This document shows positions 1 through 13,404 of a DNA stretch of 64,000 nt, piece by piece; position 1 is the first letter of the stretch; each line of letters begins with the position of its first letter. The stretch lies in contig CM022672.1 of assembly GCA_012295275.1 (NCBI GenBank), positions 21,763,128-21,827,127 of the forward strand, written 5' to 3'. The DNA is from Chrysomallon squamiferum (Eukaryota; Mollusca; Gastropoda; Neomphalida; Peltospiridae). Both the position numbers and the translations under genes were made by a program. The notes under the pieces were generated by a model. It was not told where the DNA came from. It searched no databases and saw only the letters and a list, made by a program, of their open reading frames with translations.

Positions 1-159
1 TATCTCTCTTATTCTTTTTTTTCTTTATTTAATTAGTATTATTACATCTATTATTATTATTTTTTTAAATTAGCATTATCATTATGAATTTTTTATGAAT
101 ATTTTTCCTTCATTCATACATATTATTTATTTTAAATATTGACTTTCTTTGCCAAACAG

Positions 160-1510
160 GTGGTGAAGGAAAAGCGACAGGCCTACATTCAGCATTTTGT
201 TAGAGTGACATCGCTGCATCTCGCAGCTGTCACAATACAGAGATGTTATCGCAAGCACTGCATCATCATGAAAGCAAAACAAAAACTGCACAATGTGATA
301 GTTATTCAGGTAAGACATACTGGAATGTCTAAGAAATAATGATTATTAATGCAATGAACAAACATTTGAAGCTTGAAGAAAAGAAAAGAAAAGAATCTCA
401 ATCAATGTTAAAAATTAAAATATTGATCGTTGTAGTGTATATGGAATGCTTACTGCAAGTCGTCATGTTTATTATATGCAATAATAAGAATTTAACATGT
501 TTGGTCTGCCCTGATGAGTTTGGATAAGGAATCCTGTTTTATAATAGATGACTTTTTGAAGAGAAGATCTGTAGACATGCAAATCAGAGGAGTTGAAATG
601 TGCAAAGCAAAAATTCTGTATAGCTTACGCAAATAAATTTAGAAATTTATAGGCTGAGGTAATTCCCTGGTAAAAAGATAATCAGTTTCAGTCTTTTTCT
701 TCTTATTACCAAATGTTCTACCTTACTGGTTTATTCAGACACACATAATACTTAAATTTTAAATATTTACATTGGTTACACAGATCTGAAGTATGAATAT
801 TTAATAAAGAATAGGAAATAACTCCTGAGCTGACAGCTTTTATTCTGATTACTGTCATCAGATGTACAGACTAGCTTTTCAATTAACATGATTTATGTGA
901 GTTTTTGTACATTGGTGTGTTGGATAAGGAGAATTTAGGAGGGTGGTTCACAGCATCATTAATTATTACAAAGTGTGTTAAAACAGAACAACACACTTTA
1001 TTCAGAAATCTTTTAAAGACTTTCATATTTCATTAACAATAGATCACTGCTGAACATCTCTTTCTCAGTGATATACCCCAAAGCATTTAATAATAACAAT
1101 TACAAGGCAGTTCAATTTGTGTGTGTAAGATGATGACTTATGAAAGTGTGAAAGAATTTTAATTGTTAATTTGTTTTAAGTTTATGTATGCATAGGTCCT
1201 TAATTCCTTGTAGAGCATTTGATAAGCACTTAAAGCCTGAATCAGATTATCTCTTTATCTTAGATTAGCTCACTCAGTATTTGTTTATTGTCTGACTCTA
1301 TCTGTATCTCACCTATTCATTGTTCAGTTAAAAACTCAAAAATCTTTGATTTGCTTGTCTGAATGTAAAATTTCATAATGATAGGGTAGCAAACATGATT
1401 AATAAATAATATTTTTTTTTCTCTCTCTCTCTCTTTTTGTATCTTTTATTTATTTATTTATCATCGTTATCATCATCACCATCATCATTATAATTATTAT
1501 TATGATTATG

Positions 1511-1605
<95 letters not shown>

Positions 1606-3680
1606 TTTGATTATTTGATTATAGAGGTTTATCAGAGCTTCGTGTGCCAGACTGAAGTTTGTCAGACTACGTAAGAGTGTGGTGGTCATTCAGAGAAAGG
1701 TCCGAGAGTGGATGCAACGACGAGACTGTGCAGCCAGGGTCATACAGAGAAACGTCCTTCACTGGCTGAGTGTCACCAGACAGAAACACCTTCATGAGAG
1801 AGCAACAGCAATACAGGTGTGTGTTGAGATTTACACCATCAGACTGTCCCAATACTTATTTATTTCATTTTTATTTTACTTTATTTTATTTTTATTTTTA
1901 TTTATTTATTTATTATAATTATTTATTTATTTATTATAATTATTATTTTTTATTTATTATTATTGTTTATTTTGTGTGCTTGTGTATGAATGTGTTTGTG
2001 TGTAAAATTAATTTAAAAAAAATTTTTAAAATAAAATAAATGACAACAGAGTAGTTCAGTTACTACTCCACATACATTTGTTACAAGGTACAGAAAGATT
2101 TCTTGAATAAAGTTAAAGAAAAATAAAGTTAGGTTATTTTTGTAAACATTTGAACCAAAACAAGCCTTATGCCTGGAATGGAATGGAAATCATAGATAGA
2201 TAGTCCACTGTGTTTGTTTGTCGGATCAGTGGACCCACTGAACTATTTCCAATGTAAGACAGTGCTCCACTACTGGTGTAGCATGGCTTTGATGTGTACT
2301 ATCCAGTCTGGAATAGTGAATGCATGAGATCCCATGCTTCTAAATGCAAACACTAACCAGTGAAGTGGCAGCAGCAGATTTCATCTGAGAGGTCTTTATC
2401 CATATAACTGTAAATAAAATGTGTTGAGTCCATTATTAAATTATTTCATACCTTCCTACCTGTCTTTATTCACAAACTTGCTGCATCACTTTGTTCAGTA
2501 GATATTTCATGCATCACTTCATTTTTTTTATTTAATATCTGTTACCTTAACTTTCCAGGCTGTATGGAAAGGTTACAGTTTGAGAAAGAGGATCAAATGC
2601 AAACAGTTACAGGCTGCAAGAAAACGCATCGAGGAGGCCAACAACTCAGCCACGGAAGAGAAAAAACTAGGCAACAGGACTACATCAGCTTTAGATTACC
2701 TTCTTAGATATCACCAGCTTTCCTACATCCTGGAGGCTCTTATACACCTAGGCAAGTTGTGTAGCTAGGTAGAAATGTAATGCATATAAATGGAGGCACA
2801 CGTTGGTACATAACAGGTGGTTGGGTGTGTAGATAGGTGGTGAATGATCTGAGTAGGTGGATAGATAGAAAGACAGATACCTAGATGGATGGATGGAATG
2901 ATTGACCTGTAGGTAGATAGGCAGACAAAGAGAGTTGTGTATTAGAGATAAGCAGGATAAAAACATATGATGCTTGAAATTTTTTTTGTTTTCATCAATA
3001 GAGATGCAGGCATAGATACACAGACAAGACAGGCAGCTACATTATTTTTTTTTATCAAAAGAAAACTTGGCATTTTATATAAATGTGTAGAACAAACACA
3101 AAAGACAGGAAACACACACACATATTAGTTATTTTTTTATTTTTATTTTTTTTTTGAGATGTTTGAAAACTATTTTTGCATTCATTAACACACAGATAAA
3201 TAGTTGGACATCTTTACATTGTCATAATGAAATCATCAATAATTAAAATACATTTAAACTCAATTTGAAATGTCTCAGTTAACTGTTTCAAAGAGAACAA
3301 GTCTTTATTCTAAATCAGAATAAGTATTAATTAGAAAAATAACATCTGGAAATTTCCAACTATTACAAATTCAGTTCTGTGGATTCTGGGTGTCCTAGGC
3401 AACATAAAACTTTGTCTGAGATATCCAGGAAGCTTGTCACTGACCAATAATTTGTTATTTGATCATTAGATGGCCTGTGAGAAAAGGTCATTACCAATAC
3501 GTCATTTACATGGCCTCACAAAAGCTTTCCACGATCAGAAAGGAAAACATCCAAAAATGGACTTTCATTATTATTTATATTTTTCCCCACCAATGTCCAC
3601 CAAAATAGACATTGTTTTTTAAAAAGCTCTTATCTAGGGCTCTGACTGAAAAACAATTTATTTATTTTTATTTTTTTTAT

Positions 3681-3725
<45 letters not shown>

Positions 3726-5931
3726 TAGCATACTGTAGTTTACTGAAAAGATGTCCTATGAATTATTTATTCAATTAAGCACTAACCTCATTTTAGTCTG
3801 TGGATATGATTAAGGACCAATCAGTCATTCCTTGTTTTATTTTTAATTTTTTGTGGGGGTGTCCCTATCTTTTTTTTAATTATTTTTTTAATTATTATTA
3901 TTTTTTTTTTCCCATTTGGTAGACATATTTCTTACATATGCTCCTTTCCACAGATTTCTGTACTCTTTTATTATAAGTTATCAATTTTATATTTTAAAAT
4001 TTTAATGTTCATTGTATTTTTGTTGTTTGAGAATTAATATCAGGCAAATAAAATTAAACTGTTTTTGAGATGATTGTAACAAAAAGGATTAAAACTCTTG
4101 CTTGCATCATTATTGTAATGAGGACATAGAGAACAACACAACAAAAATATTTTTTTTATATAGACATTTGAAAATCAAGTATCTGTTAATAATAAACTGG
4201 GTCTTATCTCACATGGCCAAGTATTAAGCTTTAGCCAACAATAATGGAGTGACACAAACATTTTTGATTTTGATATTTCATTACCACTTTGATCCTGGGA
4301 TAAACATTCTAGATATTAAACATTAGGTGAGTTTTAGAGCACTTTTATTATAATGCCTCCTTTACTTAAAACAAAGGCAGAATTTTTCACCAACTTTATC
4401 TTATCTACTGCCAACACTTCATTATTATAATTTTTTTAGAGGTACAGGAAAATACCAGTACAAAAATAAAGGTCATGAACTAAAGAATCCAAAAATCTAC
4501 ATAATTCCAGTCAGCTAAAATGCTTTTTAATACCTGGTTTGATGTGACAGATCATAAATGTGTTAATAAAACAAACATTCAGTGATGTATGATAATAACT
4601 ATTTTATTTGACACTACATGGGTTATTAAAGTTCAGTGCTTCTTGCACATGGAAGAAAATTTGACTTCTTTCTATTTTCTTACCTTCTTTGAAATGAAAG
4701 ATTTATTATTATTCTTTTTGTTTTACTACTAATATTATTACTGTTATTGTTTTGTTGTTGTTGTTACTGTAACTACTGCTACCTGAAGCTATTTTGTTCA
4801 TTCAGCTACTTTATTAATGTTAAACAAAACACCTTTTTTTTAACAAAGGTTTCTTACAATGGCTTTTCTCTTGTAGATGTTGCTACTCGGCTGTCACCAC
4901 GATGCTGTGAGCGTTTGGTTGAAGTGAATGCTGTCCACGTCATCTACAGACTGATACAAAGCTGCAATCGCAGCTTGCCACACATGGAACTCATTAAGTA
5001 TGCAGTGAACGTACTTCTGAACTTGGTCAAGGTGAATATTCTTGGATTAACACGAATTACTCAGTGATAAAATATAGCTTAGCTGCATGTACATCATCAT
5101 ATGAAATCATGAGATATATTTACTTTGAGTGATGGGATGTGTATATTCATGGTGGGTTCTGGGGTTTGTTTTGGGGTTATTTCTATATCTAAAGTTGTAT
5201 TTCTTTTTTAATAATTTAGTTTAAATCTTTTTTATTTTTATTTTATTTTATTTTATTTTATTTTTTTTTTTTATTTTTTTTTTTTTTTTTTTTTAGCTTA
5301 ATTAATAAAAAAATGGTAAAAGAATTGACAACTTTCTGCAGATTTACAGATTTCTACAAATTTAATTTAATTTTTTCATTTCTGTGAAGAATATAAAAAT
5401 GTGATAATATTTTTTAGGTGATTGAGGTATATTTTTGAGTTATCCGTTGGAATGTTTTTCCTTGATTAATAGTATAATAACGTTAAACCAAATGTTCTGA
5501 TTGCTATGGGAAATATAAGCAGGGTGAGAAGATAACTGACACCCAGTTGAAAATTACCATTATGATAACAATATAGTTCACTGGAAAGTAACATGCCATT
5601 CAAACTTTAAAAAGGCAAATTGTTTTCCTCTCCATTATTATAATTTTTAGTACTAGTAGTAGTTTTTTATCTGAAGTTCATGAATAAAATTTATTTTATT
5701 TTTAGTAGGAAATATAATATATAATTATTATATATATATATATAGAAATATAATATAAATTCTCTGTGACAGGTTGTTCAAAATAAAATGAGCTTAGAAT
5801 TAATTTGATGGTTGCTTTCCTTTTGTTACCATGGTACCAGTGTGTTGTGTCAGGCACTAGGAGATGACTAAAATGTGGAGGTGGTCTCAGATTGTCACTG
5901 ATTTGATTACAAGTTATTTTAGTTTATAAAT

Positions 5932-5972
<41 letters not shown>

Positions 5973-6859
5973 AAATTTTCCTTTTTTTTTTTTTTTAATA
6001 TGAAATAGTTTTATAGGATATAGAGTTTTATGTTTACCCATATCTCTGTGATATAAAAACTTAAGAAAAGTGTTCTTTCATACATAGTTTAAATTTGTAT
6101 ATAATACTAATATAAGATACATGACTGCATATCAAAAAAATTATGTGTGTGTGTGTGTGTGTGTGTAATAATTTAAAAAGTCTTTTTTTTTAAACTGTAA
6201 TACATTAAAACTTTCATAACTTAAACAAGCATACATATGCACACTAATGCAAATTGTTTTCCTTCCCATTATTATTATTTTTAATACTAGTAGTAGTTTT
6301 TTATCTGAAGTTCATGAATAAAATTTATTTTATTTTTAGTAGGAAATATAATATATAGATTATACATATATATATATATATATAGACTCAGCCTTTCTCT
6401 GTGACAGGTTGTTCAAAATAAAATGAGCTTAGAATTAATTAGATGGTTGCTTTCCTTTTGTTACCATGGTACCAGCGTGTTGCGTCAGTCTCTAGGAGAT
6501 GACTAAAATGTGGAGGTGGTCTCAGATTGTCACTGATTTGATTACAAGTTATTTTAGTTTATAAATTCTTTTTTTTTTTTTTTTTTTTTTTTATTTTTTT
6601 TTTTTTTTTTAATTTAAAATTTACCTTTTTTTTTAATATGAAATAGTTTTATAGGATATAGAGTTTTATGTTTACCCATATCTCTGTGATATAAAAACTT
6701 AAGAAAAATGTTCTTTCATACATATTTTAAATTTGTATATAATACTAATATAAGATGCATGACTACATATCAAAAAAATTGTGTGTGTGTGTGTGTAATA
6801 ATTTAAAAAGTCTTTTTTTGAAACTGAAATACATTAAAACTTTCATAACTTACAAAAGC

Positions 6860-6900
<41 letters not shown>

Positions 6901-8198
6901 ATCATTACAATCTTAGAAAGGCCTTATAATGTGAAAGGATATATATATATATATATAATATTTCTGTCATAATGGAATCATTTAATCTCACCTGCTCCGA
7001 TTGTATTATATCCCAATCTAGCATGTGTCTCAAATTTGGAATACCAATTGTAGGGTTTTTATATTTTATATATATATATATACCTTTTAATGATAGGGTG
7101 TTTGTGTGTGCATGAATATAAATGTATGTGTTAAGTTATTAAAAAACAGAACAGATAAAAAATAAAAATATGCATGTGTGTGTGTGTGATTGTATATGTA
7201 TGAAAATGACGTGTGTGTGTGTGTGTGTGTGTATTTCTAACTCTGTATGATTCTAACTGATGTTACATTGATCTCTGTTTCAGTATGAGAAGACAAGGGC
7301 TGCAGTGTATGATGTTGAAGACGCTGCAGTGGTGTTAGTGGATTTAATAGCCGTGTACCGCGACAAGGGAATCATTTTCAACAAAGCATGCACCCTGCTA
7401 GGAGTTCTGGCTTTAGATGAAAATAACAGACAGGTAAAACAAAACATCATTAAGAAAGTTGTTAGAACACACATTTCAGTTGTAATGGGATCATTTCATC
7501 TCACCTGCTCCCATTGTATTATATCCCAATCTAGCATGTGTCTCAAATTTGGAATACCAATTGTGGTGGGTTTTGGGGGTTTTATTTGTTTTCAAAAAAG
7601 AGTTAACATCATACCTATTTTGATGCATTTGTTTTTTTCCAGTTTGTTGACCCATGTTTTAAAAATTGTTTGATGACCCATGTTTTAAAAATTGTTTGAT
7701 GATGGATATATATTTGGTATATATATTTGGTGTATAAAATTCCAACTCTGTTAGTGTATTTGAGGATAAAGTCAACAGCTGAAGACCCTTTAAAAGATCT
7801 GTTATTTTTTTTTTTTTTTTATTGATGAGAGTAGTTTTATATTTTTTTTTTAGGACTCAAATTTGATTGTCTTCCATTTCTAAAAAAAAAATTTTGTTTG
7901 TTTTACTATTTTTGTTTAGGATATAATCAGTCGGAGCAAAGTTGTTGAAAAGATTCAGACCATCCATTTCTTGACGATGAGAAAGCACAGCATAGAAGAG
8001 GCACAGAGAATTCGAAGGGCCAAACTGGCAGCTCAGAAAACATTCAACTCTACCCTTCCCCTGCCCACGCCCACAAAGCACAAACAGATCAGGCCTGCCT
8101 GGGTCCTCAGACGAAACAGTTTCGAGGGAATTCAAGATCCTCTGATGGCAATTAATTTTGTTATGGACAATTTACACCTCAAACCAAAAAGAGTCTAA
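160..8198 (+). CDS. ASPM: ASPM-like (abnormal spindle) protein, C-terminal six exons; 5' end outside window
   Basis: Spindle-pole microtubule protein of the ASPM/Asp family (family knowledge). Exons: 160-309, 1625-1816, 2559-2751, 4877-5031, 7284-7433, 7920-8198 (TAA 8196-8198). Their phases join to one 372-residue reading frame. The first three exons carry IQ calmodulin-binding motifs (VTIQRCYRKH, VVIQRKVREW, ARVIQRNVLHWL, IQ-AVWKGYSLRKR across a splice junction). The last four resemble the vertebrate ASPM C-terminus, with ALDYLLRYHQLSYILEAL, VATRLSPRCCE, SCNRSLPHMELIKYAV, AVYDVED, SKVVEKI and PAWVLRRNSFE visible. That tail is the armadillo-like domain of the family. The exon ending at 2751 needs a GC donor (G|GCAAGT). 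Intron 5032-7283 contains a 0.6 kb tandem duplication. The IQ repeats are split by introns here, whereas in vertebrates most lie in one giant exon. The calponin-homology and ASH parts of the family are upstream of the window. Confidence 0.93.
310..1624 (+). other. ASPM intron
   Basis: Intron with donor GTAAGA after 309 and acceptor TAG at 1622-1624. It is AT-rich and ends in a long ATT/TTA microsatellite (about 1485-1605). I see no gene in it. Confidence 0.8.
1485..1605. repeat. (ATT)n microsatellite
   Basis: Nearly pure trinucleotide run just upstream of the ASPM exon that starts at 1625. It sits where the polypyrimidine tract of that intron would be. Confidence 0.95.
2752..4876 (+). other. 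ASPM intron with a GC donor
   Basis: The intron begins GCAAGT and ends TTGTAG. It carries short GATA/TAGG-like simple repeats around 2810-2930 and an ATT run at about 3691-3725. I see no gene in it. Confidence 0.75.
5614..6865. repeat. Tandem direct duplication, two units of about 0.6 kb
   Basis: Unit A (5614-6248) and unit B (6249-6865) share the same series of landmarks: a TAGTAGTAG run, GAAGTTCATGAATAAAATTT, an AT microsatellite, CTGTGACAGGTTGTTC, TTACCATGGTACCAG, a poly-T tract and a TG run, with few differences. The repeat lies inside the ASPM intron 5032-7283. It is non-coding in all frames I read. Confidence 0.9.
6960..7570. repeat. Pair of about 95-bp direct repeats flanking an ASPM exon
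   Basis: The segment at 6963-7059 recurs at 7480-7567 (shared: CCAATCTAGCATGTGTCTC, AAATTTGGAATACCAATTGT). The copies lie on either side of the coding exon 7284-7433, so this short stretch was duplicated or inserted twice in neighbouring introns. No terminal inverted repeat is evident. Confidence 0.85.
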
Positions 8199-8559
8199 AT
8201 GTTCGACATTCAGATAATTTATTTGAACAGTTTCTTTTCTTAACAAACACTTTATTGTTTTAATTTTAATTTCAATATTATTTTTGATTTTTTAATTTTT
8301 TTTTTTTTTTTTTTTTATAACATTATTATTAATGTTATGATTAAAATGATTAATTCTTAATGTATTTATAATTAGGGTTGCTGGAGTACTTTGGGTATTT
8401 TTTTTTTTTTTTTTAAAGTTATTTTTAAATTAATATATGTTTATTGTTTTTATGAAAAAAATATATATTTTTTGTGGGGGGGAGGGGCTGGGATTTAATA
8501 AAAAGCAAGATTAAGAAAAGAAACCCCCCAAAAAGTGCTACATGATTTGATGTCTTTCA

Positions 8560-9530
8560 GATATACATGCTAATCTTCCAGAAACAGACTAGTTTCCTGA
8601 AAACATTGTATGACATGTTCTAAAACCAAACAGTGAATGATTCAACTTAATCTGTATGTGCATAGTGTTTTATATATAAGACTGGAATCATAAGGAAATA
8701 GATTTTCATGTTATTCTTTTAATATAATGTAGAAAATGTGTTTTTCAGAAGCATGCAATTAAAGTTTGAAAAGCTTCTTTATAAGCACTATGTTATACAT
8801 GATCAGAATGTTTTGGAATTTTGAAATATTTTTTTAACATTTTCCAGATTGCTGTTCTATTTAATATGAAGAAGAAAATGTATAGAAGTCCATATATGTG
8901 TTTTTCATAAACAGACAATGAAAGTTTTTGACTGTCTCTATATGTGGGCTAATGTTACACATGATCAGAATCTTTATAAAATATTTTTCCATGATTTCCA
9001 GATTCAGTTTTTGCTTAATGTAATGTAGAAAGCATGGATAATTAAAATGAATGTTTTTCATAACCAGTGAAAGTCTGAAAACTTTCTCTTTGTGTTTTTG
9101 AATGGTTATGTTTGTCATGTTTTCCAGATTCCGGTTTAATTGAATTATAAAGCAGAAAACATAGACAAATCAATACACAAATCAATAACCATATGTTGAA
9201 TGTTTAAACTGCTTCTGTATGAGAACATGGTCATATATGATTGGAATATTTGGAAAATATTTACATAATCTAAAACAATTAATTTAATTAAATATATAAC
9301 CACACTTTGAAAAGCTAATTGCATTTATATGTGGACAATGTTATTTTTTATTTTATTTTTTTTTTTCAATTGAGAATTGTTTGGAAACATTTTCCTGTTT
9401 CTCTCATTCCAGTTTAGAAAATGATCCTGATTTTTTTCATATCAAAATACTGAACATTTTATTTTTGTGTTATTTTATTATTAGCTGTGCAGATTCCAGT
9501 TTTGCTTAGTAGACGATATTAAACTTGTAT
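8560..9530. repeat. Diverged tandem repeat, irregular period about 130-160 bp
   Basis: Recurring elements in the same order are GTTTTTCATAA, GAAAGT-TGAAAA, an ATG-TTACACATGATCAGAAT core, and TTTCCAGATT followed by GTTTTGCTTAAT-like sequence. TTTCCAGATT occurs near 8841, 8994 and 9121, with degraded versions near 9400 and 9487. The units are non-coding and clearly old. Confidence 0.75.
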
Positions 9531-10299
9531 ATTTATAGATGTATTCCATAATAACATTACCAAAGTTTTAATTACTTATTTAAAGTTATTATAAAATTAT
9601 ATGTAGGTAATGTCATTTGTGCTTCCAAAATAATTTTTGACATTTCTGTGAACATGCTTAAGGAGTTAGGGTTCTGTTTATGTTGTGTGTATTTGTATTT
9701 TATTTTATTATTACTTTTGTTTTGAAATTGGTTTTTGTATTCTGTCTTCTGAAACTTTCACCACTAATTTTTCTGTGTTCAGTTATTATTTTTATTTATT
9801 TTTATTCTTTTTTAACTTTTTTTTAATTTTTAATTTTGTTTAATTATTTGTTAAAGTTGACATACTTTAATTGTAAGATCAAATGAGATAAAATCATTTT
9901 GAAGACTGCCAATTTTTGGTAAATTTAATGCATAACAACTAAATAACAAGCACATGAAAATAACTATAGCATGATGATGTTATGTTTTACTTTCATCATG
10001 ATGTTATTTTTTAGAAATATCTTCACAAAAAAATAAGACCAATTTTATTACATAAAATATTTTCAGAAGTTTACTGTACTTACTCTAACAAAGTTTTATA
10101 TTTTTTTATTTTTTTATTTTATTATTAAATGACATCGCATGTTCTGACAAATGGCCAGCCTCGTTACATTAAATGAAATTTATGTTTTATTTTATTTTTA
10201 TCACAGAAAACAAATCATTTGAAAGTCTAGAACATATATTTGAGCTATGTATTCATTACTTGTGCATTTTGGTTATAAATATCCACTACTGTTCTTGTT

Positions 10300-10440
10300 A
10301 TTGTTATTATTATTATTATAGTTATTATTATTATTATTATTATTAGTTATTATTATTATTGCTGTTACTACTGGGTTTGTCGACTGCTATCAGTGTACTT
10401 GTTGCTCTCTTTTATTATTATTATTATTATTATTATTATG
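10300..10440. repeat. (ATT)n microsatellite cluster
   Basis: Two interrupted ATT/TTA runs at about 10303-10360 and 10409-10439. They account for the poly-Tyr/Ile open frames nearby. Confidence 0.9.
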
Positions 10441-11432
10441 AAATCAACAACATCAGTTACCTTTTCTTTTATTTTATTAATTATTGTTATTTTTTATTTT
10501 TATTTTTATTTATTTTTAGTTCTATTTTTATTTTCATCATTTTTAGTGGACCATGTTTTCATTTTCTTTTTGAAAAACTTTTTGATGCTAACTCATCAAC
10601 AGTAGCAAATCTGATCATGACTGGCCACATTTTTACCTGTTATCAAAGGTTATAATCTGTGAGCACACTGACAAAACACATATATTAGACAGATTTGCAT
10701 ATAAATTAGCAAGACACAGGATTTCCATATTGTGTTACTTCCTGAAGAGGTGACAACAATCCCATACCATAACAAACAATGGTTCTGCTAATCTGTGTTT
10801 GTATTTTTCACTTTGTCCCACACAGCCAGCTTATGTTTATACCTTAATAATGTAATTATTGCTTTCTTTTTTACTTGCTGATATTTATTCACTTTATCAC
10901 TTTATTTATACTGTTATACCCTTCTGATGTTTTGCATTTTGTTCTCTTCCTTTCATTCTTTCTTTTATTAGTCATCATGCAATTTAAGAAATAACAAGTA
11001 CATCCTTCTAAATAAATAAACTCTCACTCACAAACATACAACAGAGAGGGACAGAGACAGACAGACAGATAATCATCATAACCTATACAAAGAAAGCCAT
11101 TATTATGATAAACTCTAGAATGAGAGACAGATATTTTGCTGAATTCTTCCCCAAATTCAAATATGTGAATGTAAAATAATGATAAACATTAGTGGCTATA
11201 AAATGTGTGGATCTTGAAGGATCCAAGATTAAATGTATGTTACATTATTATTTTTAATTTTTGGAGGCATTGTTTTTTTTTCTTTTCTTGAATGTAGGCA
11301 AACTGATGGAAGGTTATAGTTTTACAAATATTAAAATGACTCCTATTTTATCTCAGTCTAGATATTTTATTTTAGGATCATTTCACTCATATTTTATGTA
11401 GAAGAATTTTTTTTCAAACATCAAAACCATCA

Positions 11433-11472
<40 letters not shown>

Positions 11473-12372
11473 CTCAAGTTTTAATGTTTGAATAATTATT
11501 TTAATCAAAATGTGTGTGTGCAATTTTTAATAACTGTATCTTGAATTGTTATATTTTTGTAATGATCAACTCTTTTTGCTTGAAACTTTTTATTGCTTCA
11601 GTATCATTTTCCTCATTGTAGCCATACAAGTCAGATGTATCTGTGTGGTTTATGTAATACAGCTAAAACTAACAAATAAATACTGTTTATTGTAATATTA
11701 TTCTAGTTGAGTCATTTTTGTTTGAGTATGCTTGTTGACAGGGTAACGGTTGTCATGGATGGTTGTTCACTAACGGGGATGGTCGCAGGTTGTTTTGTTG
11801 ATGTCGAAACTTTCCGACTTCTGAATTTCTGAAGATTGCACAAATTTGAGTGTACACTTTAATTTTGCCGACTACGTATTCCTGTCTGCAAATATAAAGT
11901 ATATTTTGTGTTTATGTTCCCCACAAACTCTTATCTGACCTCAAACACAGTCCAAGTTCTTGTAGACCCTTGACTTGAACCTGAATAACATCCCACAAAG
12001 ACATTACAAATTTAATATGCAAAAATCTCATTTATTCTAATTTTAAACGATGCATGTTACAAAGCCATCTGCTGAAAACAGGGAGTTTCTAAAATGATAG
12101 AATCGTAGGGTTGCCAATACCGAACCTAAATTTTGATTCTTTCCTGTTAGTAACCATTTGTTTTGAATTTAATATAATTAAAAGTTCCTTAATGTTTCCC
12201 TTTCTGATTCTGATGTATATAGTCTGTAAACAAATGCTGAGTCTATTTTCTTCATTTCATAAATATTTCTACCTACTCAGTTGCATATTATGGTTGGTTC
12301 CACTGTGAATGGCTAGGTCATCAGATTTGTAATGCAAAACTATGGCAACATTTCCGTTCGAACTCATCGATG

Positions 12373-12447
12373 TATATATAAATAAAATCAGATTCTCAGC
12401 AAAGCATTTTCAAGCTGGTATTCAAGCAGCCTCCACTAGAATACAAA
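12373..12447 (+). promoter_or_regulatory. Possible TATA core promoter with a short untranslated first exon
   Basis: A strong TATATATAAATAAA element (12373-12386) is followed within 12-25 bp by initiator-like TCAG sequences (12388, 12396). About 50 bp later there is a perfect donor (AAAG|TAAGTG context, GT at 12448-12449). No ATG-led frame of note lies between. It could be a distal 5' UTR exon of the nuclear receptor gene 3.7 kb downstream. This is inference from core motifs only. Confidence 0.3.
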
Positions 12448-13303
12448 GTAAGTGATTTTTTAAATTATATTATTAGTTACCGTTAAAACATTACTTATGT
12501 TGTATCATGTTGATTATGTATGTATGTTTTATTTTCTAGACGTAAACACATAAACATTGTTAATCAAAATTTAAGAATGAAAGATAAACTTTTAAATTGA
12601 TTGCATTTTTCATATCCAAATCGGCTTATGTCCTTTTGTAAGTCTGATGATATTACTTTTTACCCCGATGGCATGTCATGAGCAATCAAACCCCCTTCAG
12701 GTTGCATAAGCAATTCGACATGTAGCTTATCACTTGTTGAGTAGAAATGTATCCACCCAGTCTCGTATTTTACAAAATACATGTAGTACATTTTAAATTT
12801 CTGCTGCAGCAATGAAACTGCGATAACTGCTAAACAAATCTGTAGTAAGCATCAACGCAATGTTTCTGTCAGTGTTTCTATGACGTCATGTGGTCATACG
12901 ATGACTTCAGTTTAAAAGTTACTCAATTTAGAGCACTGGAAAGCTCCTGGGGATAATTAGCTCATATTAAGTGAAGCTGAGGATCAAGTTTAAGAAACCA
13001 GACGTCACAGACGAACATGTATGCAACCGCGATAATTAGACGAAAATAAATATAATTTATCCATATCTGTACTGAATTTAAATTTATTTAATATTAAACA
13101 AAGTGAATAGATACGAGGCAAATAAATAAAGATAATGAATATTAAAATAAAACTATATTTAAAATGTGGCATTGTCCCTTACAGCTGTAATAGGTTTAGG
13201 AATTTGAATATTTAATTAATAAGGTCTCTCATTTAAAATTAGACAATATCAAAAACAAAATTCTCTGTTAAAAGGATGAAAATGATAAACAGCGAATATA
13301 TGT

Positions 13304-13306
<3 letters not shown>

Positions 13307-13383
<77 letters not shown>

Positions 13384-13404
13384 ATTGATTGATTGATTGA
13401 TTGA
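13307..13404. repeat. (GA)n followed by (TTGA)n microsatellite
   Basis: About 74 bases of pure GA are followed by six TTGA units. On the minus strand it reads as a poly-Ser/Leu frame, which is an artefact. Confidence 0.97.

Larger units (their letters stand above)
8199..12370. other. ASPM 3' region and intergenic AT-rich DNA
   Basis: A possible AATAAA polyadenylation signal lies at 8497-8502. The rest holds a diverged tandem repeat (8.6-9.5 kb), TTA/ATT microsatellites (10.30-10.44 kb) and poly-T tracts (about 11440-11468). Short open frames here encode only homopolymer-like peptides. I see no gene. Confidence 0.7.
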
